Notes: a model not told the origin generated them from the letters alone. A stretch of 64,000 nucleotides of DNA from a bacterium (GCA_017941035.1 JAGAXG010000018.1:1-64000), one strand, 5' to 3'; positions 1-8,600 are shown, counted from the stretch's first letter. Translations and numbers: made by a program.

Positions 1-219
1 CACATATACACACGCGATGAAATCGGTGCAATGTCAACAGATGAATATGCTCAAAATGAAAAAGAAATTCATGCCCAATTAAACAAAATTGGTATTCCGA
101 CCAATGGTGATTTGCAACGAGAAGCAATGACAGGAGGCGGTGTTGTGTATGTAAATTCTTATACTCGTTCTGATGGAACAGAAGTGCGTGGATATTATAG
201 AAGCAGACCGCGTATATAG
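1..219 (+). CDS. C-terminal end of a protein carrying the shared effector tail module (5' end outside window)
   Basis: The reading frame is open from base 1 (HIYTRDEIGAM...) to a TAG at 217-219, so only the last 72 residues are present. The first 119 bases are identical to 4321-4439, and the final ~80 bases almost match 2516-2599 and 4556-4637. The visible part is therefore the tail module shared with the muramidase at 1484-2599: a helical segment with EKEIHAQ, then a terminal segment with VNSYTRSDGTEVRG and RSRPRI. Nothing can be said about the N-terminal domain. A delivery or sorting role for the tail is an inference from its reuse on different proteins. An ATG at 31 exists but lies inside the module and is unlikely to be the start. 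Confidence 0.75.
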   Translation, partial: HIYTRDEIGAMSTDEYAQNEKEIHAQLNKIGIPTNGDLQREAMTGGGVVYVNSYTRSDGTEVRGYYRSRPRI

Positions 220-230
220 ATTTTTTTTAA
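1..230 (+). repeat. Tail-module DNA repeat, copy A
   Basis: Bases 1-119 are identical to 4321-4439. Bases about 139-230 match 2517-2610 and 4554-4640 with only scattered differences. The homology continues past the stop codon into ATTTTTTTT at 220-228. This points to recent copying or recombination between modules. Confidence 0.85.
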
Positions 231-275
231 ATGAATGGGGATAAAACTCCATTAATCTAAAATAGCAAGATTAGC

Positions 276-310
276 ACAAGCCGAAATATAGGAGGGAAAT
301 AGCAATGTAA
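276..310 (+). other. Orphan ribosome binding site with a start codon followed at once by a stop
   Basis: A strong GGAGGG (about 291-296) stands before ATG-TAA at 305-310. It looks like the translation-start region of a gene whose body is gone. A similar orphan start lies at 911-945. The sequence shows the signals; the lost-gene reading is inference. Confidence 0.4.
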
Positions 311-315
311 AAAGT

Positions 316-344
316 TTGAAAAATTTAATTTATATTGGTAAAAT
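316..344 (+). promoter_or_regulatory. Promoter giving a leaderless transcript for the first LprI-like gene
   Basis: TTGAAA (316-321), 17-nt spacer, TAAAAT (339-344), with an extended -10 TG at 336-337. Only six bases separate the hexamer from the ATG at 351, so transcription would begin at or within a base or two of the start codon. No ribosome binding site precedes this ATG. Confidence 0.7.
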
Positions 345-350
345 AAGTCT

Positions 351-863
351 ATGAGAAAATTAACTCTTATAATTATAATAATTTTATCAATATTAGCAAT
401 ATTTAGTACAATTTCTGCATTTAAATATAAACGCCAATTACAAAATTCTAATATCCAAATTAAAGATTTACAAAGCACAATTTCTGAATATAAAGAAAGT
501 CAAAACATCTTTTCTCATGAAAGTTATCCAATAGATAAAAAATTAGAAAAATGTACTTCTGAGAACTTTATTACTATTGGCATGAATAACTGTACTAATG
601 CAGGTATTGAAGCTTGGAATAAAGAAATTTTAGATTATTCAAAGCAAATTGAAAAATACTTAAATAAAGAAGAATTGCTATTATTTACCAACGCCCAAAC
701 TGCTTGGGAAGATTATTATAAAAAAGAAAAAGATTTTATTAACAAAACCATTGCACAAAAAGATGGCGATATTCATACTACAATTGCCATTGGTGATTTA
801 TATGAACTAACAAAACAAAGAGCATTATCTTTAAAATCTTATTTAATGCAATTGAGTGAATAG
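351..863 (+). CDS. LprI-like (DUF1311) membrane-anchored protein, putative lysozyme inhibitor/immunity protein
   Basis: This 170-residue protein has an N-terminal hydrophobic anchor (residues 4-23) followed by a helical, outward-facing domain. The domain has the layout of LprI/DUF1311: a Cys near residue 65, MNNC about 77-80, a W in the first long helix, and an AQTAWEDY segment about 122-129. LprI of mycobacteria is a lysozyme-binding inhibitor, which is family knowledge. The gene lies upstream of a second LprI-like gene and a GH108 muramidase, so an immunity role against a cell-wall hydrolase is a reasonable inference. It has its own leaderless-type promoter. It appears to have lost its partner gene, because only a 6-codon start remnant follows at 925-945. 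Family assignment is good; function is not proven. Confidence 0.7.
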   Translation: MRKLTLIIIIILSILAIFSTISAFKYKRQLQNSNIQIKDLQSTISEYKESQNIFSHESYPIDKKLEKCTSENFITIGMNNCTNAGIEAWNKEILDYSKQIEKYLNKEELLLFTNAQTAWEDYYKKEKDFINKTIAQKDGDIHTTIAIGDLYELTKQRALSLKSYLMQLSE

Positions 864-910
864 ACGACTTATTTTACCTTATTTAACAAAATTGATAGTA
901 CTTAGTTAAA

Positions 911-945
911 CAAGGAGAATTTAAATGTCTAAAGAGAATATTTGA
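911..945 (+). other. Start-region remnant: strong RBS plus six-codon ORF
   Basis: AAGGAG (about 912-917) precedes ATG at 925 and a TGA after six codons (MSKENI). The layout and the preceding TTTACCTT-type spacer match the real start region of the muramidase (RBS at about 1471-1477, ATG 1484). This suggests a deleted effector gene that once sat between the two LprI-like genes. The -35 of the next promoter overlaps its end. Confidence 0.4.
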
Positions 946-969
946 ATTTTTATTTTAAGTTGGTAAAAT
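942..969 (+). promoter_or_regulatory. Promoter giving a leaderless transcript for the second LprI-like gene
   Basis: TTGAAT (942-947), 16-nt spacer, TAAAAT (964-969) with an extended-10 TG at 961-962, then exactly six bases before the ATG at 976. It has the same architecture and a nearly identical -10 region to the promoter at 316-344. Confidence 0.7.
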
Positions 970-975
970 TGACTT

Positions 976-1410
976 ATGAAAAATCGTTTTATATATTTTC
1001 CCATCTTTATTTTAATTCAATTATATTCTTATAATGTTGCGTTTGCCTCATATTTAGAGGATTTTAACAAAATTCAAACGGTATCTGAAAATTGTATGTC
1101 GCAAACGGCCAATACTCAGGTAGCAAATCAATGTTCTATTACGGAGCAAAAAGCTTGGGAACAAGAAATAAATAAATTAATTACAGATTACAAAAATATT
1201 TTAACGCCTGAGGATTATAAGTTATTATTAAAATCTCAGAAAGCTTGGGAAAATTATAAAAAAGAAAGTTTTAAAATATTCAGTAAAATACCATCATATA
1301 AATCAGCAACAATGTTTCAAAATATACAACAAGGTTGTAAAACAGGAATTGTAAAACAAAGAACATTGAATTTATATGAATATTTACAATATTTTAAAGA
1401 AGATAATTAA
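976..1410 (+). CDS. LprI-like (DUF1311) secreted protein, putative immunity to the adjacent muramidase
   Basis: A protein of 144 residues with a signal peptide (hydrophobic residues 5-23, probable cleavage after AFA at about residue 25), so it should act in the periplasm. The mature part has Cys at about 41 and 53, KAWEQEI, SQKAWENYKKE and a late Cys, the same order of motifs as the protein at 351-863. LprI/DUF1311 proteins include lysozyme inhibitors. It ends 73 bases before the muramidase gene at 1484, on the same strand. The pair fits a toxin/immunity arrangement in which a periplasmic inhibitor protects the producer's own wall. A prophage lysis-control role is an alternative. Confidence 0.7.
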   Translation: MKNRFIYFPIFILIQLYSYNVAFASYLEDFNKIQTVSENCMSQTANTQVANQCSITEQKAWEQEINKLITDYKNILTPEDYKLLLKSQKAWENYKKESFKIFSKIPSYKSATMFQNIQQGCKTGIVKQRTLNLYEYLQYFKEDN

Positions 1411-1483
1411 GTCTATTTTACCTTGTTTTGAGCTATAAAAAGTTCTTTTACGATATTACAATTTTAAAACAAGGAGAAAAATA

Positions 1484-2599
1484 ATGAAAGACGAAAATTT
1501 TGAAAAAATGCTGAAATTCGTTCTTCAAGAAGAAGGCGGATATGTTAATGACCCTCACGATAGAGGTGGTGAAACGAATAAAGGTATTACACATACAACA
1601 TATGATAGTTATAGGAAAAGTAAAGGACTTCCTACACGGAGCGTAAAGAATATAACAGATGATGAAGTTCGAGATATATATTACAACAACTATTATAAAG
1701 CTTCAGGAGCCGATAAATTAGACAATCCTCAATTATCATTATATGTATTTGATACCGCAGTAAATATGGGAGTGTCTAGAGCAAAAGAATTTTTAAATAA
1801 AAGTAATGGCAATGCAGAAGTGTTTCAAAAATTGCGTTTAGCTAAATATGAAGAATTTGCCAAAGTCCCTGATCAAAAGCAATATTTAAAAACATGGACA
1901 AATAGAATAAATAGAGGAAATGTCTTTGCAAAAAATAATTTACCGAATACCACATCCACTAATAATCAAGAAAATGATAATAAAAATCCAATATTAAATA
2001 ATTCTGATTTTAATAAATTACAAATGGATAATATTTCTGATAGCTTGAATGACTACTCTAAATATGGAAACGGATTATTTAGATTGGGAATTGAATACAA
2101 CGATTTCCAACAAAACAACCTCCCTAATTTAAATGATTTAATGATTAATCCTATAAATCAACAATCTAATAACCCATGGAATATGATTCCAATGGCTATA
2201 CCTGAAAGTTTAAGACAACCTTCAGGTGTTCCAACAGGTCAAGCTGCAAATTTTGATATCAATCAACTTGCAAATATGTTAGGAATTCAATTACCTGAGG
2301 TACAATCTACAAATAAACCTAAACAGGATTCAGGCTTATTCGGTTACACAAATCCACTGACAGGCAGTAACCACATATACACACGAGAGGAAGTCGGGCA
2401 AATGAATAGTAGTGAATTTGCTAAACACGAAAAAGAGATTGATGCACAAACAAGAGCATTCAATGGTACAATGCCGACTAACGGTGACATGCAGCGAGAG
2501 GCTTTGACAAATGGCGGTGGTGTTGTTTATGTAAATTCTTATACTCGTTCTGATGGAACAGAAGTGCGTGGATATTATAGAAGCAGACCTCGTATATAG
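1484..2599 (+). CDS. GH108-type muramidase with C-terminal shared tail module (putative effector)
   Basis: The N-terminal domain (residues about 5-155) is a glycoside hydrolase family 108 lysozyme: EGGYVNDPHDRGGETNKGIT lies at 17-36, with the expected catalytic Glu at 17, followed by FDTAVNMG about 97-104. Residues 155-280 are an Asn/Gln-rich linker. Residues about 280-371 are the tail module (GYTNPLTGSNHIYTREE, then VNSYTRSDGTEVRG, ending RSRPRI) also seen at 1-219 and 3313-4637. There is no signal peptide, so the enzyme needs a dedicated export route or cell lysis to reach peptidoglycan. Two LprI-like exported proteins lie directly upstream. RBS AAGGAGAA precedes the ATG. GH108 enzymes are also common phage endolysins, so a prophage origin is possible. 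Confidence 0.85.
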   Translation: MKDENFEKMLKFVLQEEGGYVNDPHDRGGETNKGITHTTYDSYRKSKGLPTRSVKNITDDEVRDIYYNNYYKASGADKLDNPQLSLYVFDTAVNMGVSRAKEFLNKSNGNAEVFQKLRLAKYEEFAKVPDQKQYLKTWTNRINRGNVFAKNNLPNTTSTNNQENDNKNPILNNSDFNKLQMDNISDSLNDYSKYGNGLFRLGIEYNDFQQNNLPNLNDLMINPINQQSNNPWNMIPMAIPESLRQPSGVPTGQAANFDINQLANMLGIQLPEVQSTNKPKQDSGLFGYTNPLTGSNHIYTREEVGQMNSSEFAKHEKEIDAQTRAFNGTMPTNGDMQREALTNGGGVVYVNSYTRSDGTEVRGYYRSRPRI

Positions 2600-2610
2600 A
2601 TTTTTTTTAG
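2337..2610 (+). repeat. Tail-module DNA repeat, copy B
   Basis: Encodes the tail of the muramidase. The first third (to about 2387) is nearly identical to 4286-4335 and the last ~90 bases nearly identical to copies A and C, while the middle has diverged. That mosaic pattern suggests recombination rather than simple duplication. Confidence 0.8.
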
Positions 2611-2653
2611 ATAAATTGGATTTTATTCTTATTCATCTTAATCAAATAATTAA

Positions 2654-3229
2654 AAATCGCACTATGAAGTTTACAGGGGAAAAAATGGTGATCATTATAT
2701 TGAAGTATTCAATAATGGAGAAAAAAGGTTTTATATTACAAAAGATACCCCTCAAACCGCTACCCATACTACAAGTACGGACGATTTGAGAGGTATCGGG
2801 ACTTATCTAGAAAGTCCTAATAATATTATACCTTTTGTATATCCAAATTACAATACCCAAAGTGCTTTTGAAACGGATTTAAACGGTGACGGTAAAAAAG
2901 AAATTATTGGTGTTGTTTTTTCAACATATTATTGGGGAACAGCGGGATATTCTTTATTTATTCTTGAAGAAGACAATAATAATTACCAAAATATTGCAAA
3001 GTATATAATTAACATAGAAACAAATATGAAATTTTATGTTTTGCCGTATAAAACAAATGATTATAAAGATATAAAATATCATGGCTCTATTGCCTTTGAT
3101 TTTAAATCAATGCAAGCAAAATTTAATGGTAAATATTATTATAATTATGAACAAGAAAAAAAATTCTTAGAATATTTAAGAGATTTTTCCGGATATGATG
3201 TATCTGAAATAACAGGTATAAAAGAATAA
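2654..3229 (+). pseudogene. Chimeric gene fragment: toxin-like module joined to a calcium-repeat (FG-GAP/VCBS-like) domain
   Basis: The frame is open from a stop at 2651-2653 but has no ATG near its beginning; a TTG at 2786 is the first usable start codon. The first ~65 codons (HYEVYRGKNGDHYIEV..., then GIGTYLESPNN) are homologous to residues about 236-305 of the protein at 3313-4488, and the DNA is also close (2660-2855 versus about 4019-4215). After NYNTQ the sequence changes to a new domain with DLNGDGKKEIIG, the D-x-N-x-D-G calcium-binding type of FG-GAP/VCBS repeats. Some periplasmic lysozyme inhibitors use propeller domains with such loops, but assignment to them is speculative. It is most likely a recombination remnant without its own N-terminus. 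Confidence 0.6.
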
Positions 3230-3312
3230 TAGCCGTTTAAAAGTATAAATAGTGTAAGGGTATTTAGAATTTTAAATACCTAAATTAGTAATGAAAGCGA
3301 AAGGACAATTTT

Positions 3313-4488
3313 ATGACAAATAAATTAGAAAATATATTAAAAGATCAAACCTTAACAAAAGAACAAAAAATTCAAATAATTAATCAGTATTATGCTGATT
3401 ACAGAACAGAAATAGATAAAAAATTAAATAATTATCTCGCTAAACAATACATAGGTGCGGCATTAGAAATAGGCAGTGCAGCATTGCCTGTAGGCGGTAT
3501 TGGTAAATTAGGGGGAGAAATTGGAAAGCAATTACTTAAAAAGCAATTAGGTCGTAAGATTTCAGAGAATATCGGTTCCGGTATGTTATCAGGAGGTGCA
3601 AGCGGAGGTTTGTTTGGTTTAGGAGAAAGTTTGATAAATGAAACTAATCCTGTATTATCAACACTACAAGGAACATTATTAGGGACAACAACAGGAGCTA
3701 TATTAGGTGCTGTTGGGGGTAATATCCAAAAAACAATCAAAGGACAACAGTTAAAAAATTATGGCAACATAGATAATCTTGATGAAGTTTTAAGAAAACA
3801 ATACAGTAATGATTCAAGGAAATTTTATCAGGATTATATACAAGAAATACAATTAAATAAAAATGGGAATTTTGACTTTTCAAAACGCGGGCTTCAGGAA
3901 CAACTACGCTGGAATCCCAAACAAGCACAAAATTTTCCTGAACTTGCTAATGATATAAAAAATGCTAAAAGATTGCCTGATGTACCAAATGAAAAACCTT
4001 TGGAAAAACCCGATGTATCCCATTATGAAGTTTACAGAGGTAAAAATGGTGATCACTATATTGAAGTATCAAAAAGTGGTAAAAAGAGATACTACATAAC
4101 AAAAGATGCTCCTATTGGCAGTGACCATACTACAAGTACGGGTACCAATAAGAGCATCGGGACTTATCTAGAAAGTCCTAATAACATTATACCTTTTATA
4201 AATCCGAATTACAATACCCAAATGGATAATAATTTGTTGTATGGAAGCATTGAAATGAATATTGATAATAACCAAATATCTGATTTATTCGGTTATACAA
4301 ATCCACTGACAGGTAGTAACCACATATACACACGCGATGAAATCGGTGCAATGTCAACAGATGAATATGCTCAAAATGAAAAAGAAATTCATGCCCAATT
4401 AAACAAAATTGGTATTCCGACCAATGGTGATTTGCAACGCGAAGCAATAAAACTGCGCCTCGCATTAAACGGCAACGCCTCCAATTAG
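3313..4488 (+). CDS. Modular effector-like protein with glycine-rich hydrophobic region; tail module interrupted
   Basis: A protein of 391 residues. Residues 1-45 are helical. Residues about 48-145 are rich in Gly, Ala and Leu with GxxxG spacing, like membrane-inserting or pre-toxin regions. Residues about 236-285 hold a HYEVYRGK...YYITKDAP unit shared with 2654-3229, and about 286-305 a GIGTYLESPNN unit. From about residue 322 the shared tail begins (GYTNPLTGSNHIYTRDE) but is cut after DLQREA, where 14 unrelated residues lead to a stop. The missing end of the tail lies 70 bases downstream in another frame (4512-4637). No enzymatic motif is certain; a toxin role is inferred from modular context only. 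The ATG is preceded by AAAGGAC. Confidence 0.65.
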   Translation: MTNKLENILKDQTLTKEQKIQIINQYYADYRTEIDKKLNNYLAKQYIGAALEIGSAALPVGGIGKLGGEIGKQLLKKQLGRKISENIGSGMLSGGASGGLFGLGESLINETNPVLSTLQGTLLGTTTGAILGAVGGNIQKTIKGQQLKNYGNIDNLDEVLRKQYSNDSRKFYQDYIQEIQLNKNGNFDFSKRGLQEQLRWNPKQAQNFPELANDIKNAKRLPDVPNEKPLEKPDVSHYEVYRGKNGDHYIEVSKSGKKRYYITKDAPIGSDHTTSTGTNKSIGTYLESPNNIIPFINPNYNTQMDNNLLYGSIEMNIDNNQISDLFGYTNPLTGSNHIYTRDEIGAMSTDEYAQNEKEIHAQLNKIGIPTNGDLQREAIKLRLALNGNASN

Positions 4489-4550
4489 TAAAAATATTCA
4501 TTTTTACATAATTGTCGGTCTGGTACTACGTACCTGCCTCTGCTCGGCTT
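4447..4550 (+). mobile_element. About 105-bp insertion or junction splitting the tail module
   Basis: Compared with the intact copy at 1-219, foreign sequence of clearly higher GC separates GAAGCAAT (about 4440-4447) from GGTGGCGGAGTT (4551). It contains short inverted repeats: TAAAAAT/ATTTTTA (about 4487-4504), GGTAC/GTACC (4522-4534), and CGCCTCCAA pairing imperfectly with TTGGTGGCG near the two ends. It may be a small structured insertion or the junction with a different tail-bearing gene, since the frame ending in VPASARL joins directly to the tail. No transposase is present. Confidence 0.4.
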
Positions 4551-4637
4551 GGTGGCGGAGTTGTGTATGTAAATTCTTACACTCGTTCTGATGGAACAGA
4601 AGTGCGTGGATATTATAGAAGCAGACCGCGTATATAG
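4512..4637 (+). pseudogene. Detached C-terminal tail fragment
   Basis: Open from a stop at 4509-4511 to TAG at 4635-4637, encoding ...VPASARLGGGVVYVNSYTRSDG... to RSRPRI. This is the missing end of the tail module of the gene at 3313-4488, but it is in a different frame and beyond that gene's stop. No start codon or RBS is associated with it. Confidence 0.7.
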
Positions 4638-4646
4638 ATTTTGTAA

Positions 4647-4678
4647 GAGATGAATGGGAATAAAGCCCCATTCATCTC
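4647..4678 (+). terminator. Perfect 12-bp hairpin after the tail module
   Basis: GAGATGAATGGG (4647-4658) pairs with CCCATTCATCTC (4667-4678) around an 8-base loop. A degenerate version follows copy A at about 231-258. The U-tract is weak, so termination is likely but not certain. Confidence 0.45.
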
Positions 4679-4784
4679 AATCTCACAGTTAATTTAATCT
4701 TATTCCGAGTGTTAAATTACGCAGGGCAGTTGTGATGGGAGTTTTGTCCTAAATTTGCCTATATTTAGGGCGATAAAAGTAGAT

Positions 4785-5126
4785 TTATAGTGTAGAGATT
4801 AGCAAATCTAATATGACAATTAGCATAAATGCTGTTATGCCAACATTTTGCAGTGCTGTAATTTTTTTATTGCAGAGATATTTTTGGCTGCTTATTTTAA
4901 TTGAAAAAATTAATTCAACAAAGTATATCAAAGTACTAAGCAAAAATATTAGGATACTCAGCAATCCTATTATGTGAAACAATAAAATCAATCCAAATAG
5001 TGAAGATTTCGTTAGTAAGCCTATTATTAGCATAACTATAAACAATATTAATTTTAATATGCCGCAAACACACAAAATATTAAAAGCATAAGAAAGTCTT
5101 ATTGAAAGGATAAAAGCAGATAACAT
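4785..5126 (-). CDS. Small integral membrane protein, downstream of the dual-domain toxin operon
   Basis: 113 residues with three or four hydrophobic segments (about 3-20, 24-41, 43-72, 93-113). I do not recognise the family. It lies 17 bases downstream of the gene at 5144-5578 on the same strand and so probably shares a transcript with it and with the 1511-residue protein. Polytopic membrane immunity proteins exist in other toxin systems, but nothing in the sequence proves that role. The start is weakly supported because no strong RBS is visible. Confidence 0.45.
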   Translation of the reverse strand: MLSAFILSIRLSYAFNILCVCGILKLILFIVMLIIGLLTKSSLFGLILLFHIIGLLSILIFLLSTLIYFVELIFSIKISSQKYLCNKKITALQNVGITAFMLIVILDLLISTL

Positions 5127-5143
5127 TACTCAAAAATTTAAAA

Positions 5144-5578
5144 TTAATTCAAATCCTCTAAATTATACGAAAGTTTTTGAGCGTACTCCTTCAATTTTCC
5201 TGTTAAGCCTTCCTTTTTAAGTGTTTCAAGTATCTCTTTTTTAGATCCAGAACCTATTAAAATTTCTGCAGAAGTATCACTATTAGGTTTTGAAGCGACA
5301 AATTTTAAAAATCTTTTTGTTTCATAATTTTCAGTACCCTTAGGAGGCTGTCCTATTTCAAGCCAAAACTCATCCACGTCCAAGTTTTTATCAAAATTTT
5401 TAAATTTTTCAGTTACAAGCTTAAAGTTGCCATATTCAGGGACTTCACGCTCTGCACGAATTAATATATTTTCAATAATTTTTTTCAAAAATTCTTCCAT
5501 ATTTTTAACCTCGACAGATTTTGGTTTAATTCCGCAAAAATTTGTATTATTTACTCTATTTTGATTAATTCTATTCAT
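5144..5578 (-). CDS. Hypothetical cytosolic protein, candidate immunity protein for the upstream toxin
   Basis: 144 residues, charged and mostly helical, without signal peptide or membrane segment. It begins with a flexible Asn-rich stretch and NTNFCGIK. The family is not recognised. It starts 41 bases after the 1511-residue ART/RelA-SpoT protein on the same strand, the usual place for a cognate immunity gene in polymorphic toxin loci. Since both toxin domains would act in the cytosol, a soluble immunity protein is expected. The functional assignment is positional inference only. Confidence 0.55.
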   Translation of the reverse strand: MNRINQNRVNNTNFCGIKPKSVEVKNMEEFLKKIIENILIRAEREVPEYGNFKLVTEKFKNFDKNLDVDEFWLEIGQPPKGTENYETKRFLKFVASKPNSDTSAEILIGSGSKKEILETLKKEGLTGKLKEYAQKLSYNLEDLN

Positions 5579-5619
5579 TTTTATTTCCTTTATATTTTAT
5601 ATAACTTTTATCAAAATTT

Positions 5620-8600
5620 CTAGTTATTTGTACCTTTTTTTAACTTTTCTACAACATCATGAAGTTTTAATAAATTTTCACCACTTAAACTTTCATCAAA
5701 ATGTTTACCCTCAGGTGTAAAATCTTGAAGTTTAGGCTCTGGTGTTTCAATGCCCAAAGCTTTTAAAAATCTATAATGATATTGTGCTTGAGAATATTTT
5801 ACATAATAATTATTATAATCAGTTTTTGTTAATTTTTCAGTCAACGCTTCTTTAAAAGGATACAAGACAGATTCTGTATTTTCATGTCGACCTATAATAT
5901 CTTTACCAGTCATTGAATCATAGACAAAATGTTCTGCTTCTGCATATTTATCAACTTCATCAAATCTGATTTGAAGTTCAATGGTTTTACCACTTTTAGT
6001 TTTTAAATTCATTTGTAAAGCAGGATAGCCAGAAGCCTGTGTTTTAGTAGAAAATGTTTTTTTACCTTCACGAATAACTACAAATCCGTTATCTTGCGCT
6101 TTAACTTGTAAATCATAAATTTGCCCTTCATCAAGAATAGACAGTTTTGTTCCATCAGTATAATTCGAAATACGTTCTATTCCAAAATCTTTATTTTCAG
6201 CCTCAATTATTCTGTTCATAAAATTCATAATTCTTGAAGAATATTTTTTCATTGCAAGTTGACCAGCCTCATCATATTTACCGGCATTTACAAGTGCATT
6301 TACTTCAGGATCAGATTTCATATCTACAGATTTTAATACTATTCTTCCACCATAAGCATCGCGTACATCACTAATTGCTTTTGCAAATGGTTTATCAGGA
6401 TTATCTTTTGCGAAATTGGCAATTTTATCAAACAAACTCATATCACCTTTAACACGACTTGAAAATGTTCCTAAATTATCAATTGCTAAGGATTTAATAG
6501 AAGTAGTAATTTTATTCATTTCTAATTCATATTGTCGTCTTATATGTTGAACAACAGACGCAATTTCTTCTCTTGAAACTTCAGAACATTTTTTGTCTTT
6601 TGTAAGTACATCAAGTAATGTTTGAAGATTTTTTGCTTCTTTAGGATTGATTGTTCTAAGTATGTCAATATCTTTTTGAATATTTTGAATAGCTTTTTTA
6701 TCAGTTTTGTCAAAGTCAAAAATCATTTTATCAATATTTTTAGCTTTTGAAGAAGTTAAAACTTGTTCATCAAGAGCATTTATACGTACTTGACGTTCAG
6801 CTTTTGCTTCTTGCAAATAAAGTTTAGAATTCACTGCAGGATTTTCTTTGCGTGCCTTTTGAATTAAAGCATCATCTTGAGCATTCATCCCTTGTGGTCG
6901 TGCTATTTCAGATTTTTGTACAGCAGTCGCTTTAAGATATAATTTCCCGTTTTTGTACTCCGCATTTGTGATTTTTAATTCAGTACCCATTTGGAGTAAA
7001 AATTCTCTTTCGCAGTATGTACGTTCTTCTTTCGGAACAGCGCAATCAATAAATGCAGCTTTAGAACCTTTAGGAACATTAATTTCCCAAACTACATCAC
7101 CGTTAAAATAGTTTTTAATCAAACTTGTTCCTATAAAATTATCAAATTTTACACTTGAATTATTATTTCCATTCAAAAATTTAAGAGCTTCTTCAATTTC
7201 TGCCGGATTTTTCATCATATCTCCGAGCATTTTATCTCCAATTTTTATTTGATTTAAAGTTCCAAAACCATTGACTCTGGTAACAGTTACATCAGACGGA
7301 ATTTCTTGCTTATCAAGAAATTCTTTCAGTATCATAGCTTCTTTTTTCAAGTTAAGCACAGTTTCTTTAGAATCTGTAAAAACATAATCTCCACATTTTC
7401 GCTCAACTTTTTCCGGTATTTGATCTTCAGGTATGTTAAAATATTTAAAAAATTCATGAGGGATACTTGCATCAAGCCTGCTTATAATACTTTTTACAGT
7501 TTCATCTGAAACGTAACCGTTTTTGGATTGCTCATTTATATATTTAATTATCTCAAATTCACTTGCTTTAAGGTTTTCATATTCAGAAAAAAGTTTTCCG
7601 TTTATATAATCCGCACTGCAAGCAAATCCACGTATTAGTTCCGGATTTTTATCAATATAATCTTTAAAGCCTAATTCACAAATTTTGTTGTATAAATTTT
7701 CAACAAGAGCCTTTTCATCTGAAGTTATATTTCTAGCATTCAATAATTCTTTCATAGTTTTAGGATTAAGATTGTTTAATCCTTGCACTCTATTATAAGT
7801 TATTACACTAACATCGCCTTTAGTTGTGCTTTGAACTTTGTAATATAAAGAATTCCCGTCTAAATCTTTTACTTCTACAACATCTCCAACACACATTTCA
7901 TCTTCAACAACATATTGCTTTTGCTTTGAACCTTCAGATTTAACTTCCAGTTTTGTATCAATTTTAGGAGTTTTTGTTTTTATATGAGCAACATCTTTAA
8001 TATCTCCGCTCATTCCAACCATTACACCTATTAAGTTTGACTTGAGTAATGACATCCAATCATCATCTGTTCCCAATACTCCCATCATCGCTAAATCTCC
8101 GGCATAAGATATAATAAAATCTGTCCCAAGCTTTACTCCTGCAGCAGTCATAAAATTCTTTAAATACTCAGGATTGGAGAATATTTCTTTCAATGCCTGT
8201 GCTCGATTTCCTTTTGTTATTTCTGTTTTAAAAACTTCAACAAGTTTTTTGTCTATTAATTTATTGAACGCTTGCATTCCGGCTTTACCTGCTTTCATAC
8301 CAACAACAAAACCGCCCGCATTCATTACTAATGTCTTACTCAATTCTTCTATTTCTTCGGAATTTAATGAACTCCTTGTTAAAGCTTCAGTATAACCAAG
8401 TCCGCTTTCTGCAACCATACCACCTATTGCTAAAGTATTTCCAACTGTAAGCATTCCTGCTCCAAGAGGTGCAGCAGGAGTAAAACATAATATTCCACCG
8501 ACAACTGTTAGACCCATTCCTGCCATTGATACATCACCAGTATAACGCTGAATAAAACTCTTATTATCTTCATTCATTAATTCTACAAGATCTTTACTGA

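Noticed and set aside
2553-2789. 78-codon plus-strand ORF overlapping the muramidase end
   Set aside because: Starts inside the tail module in another frame and overlaps the frame homologous to 3313-4488; no RBS.
4447-4550. attC-like integron site within the tail interruption
   Set aside because: Inverted repeats are present but the R'/R'' core sites (GTTRRRY/RYYYAAC) and an integrase are not recognisable.
1-4641. Diversity-generating retroelement as the source of the repeated tails
   Set aside because: No reverse transcriptase gene is present and differences between the repeats are not concentrated at adenines.
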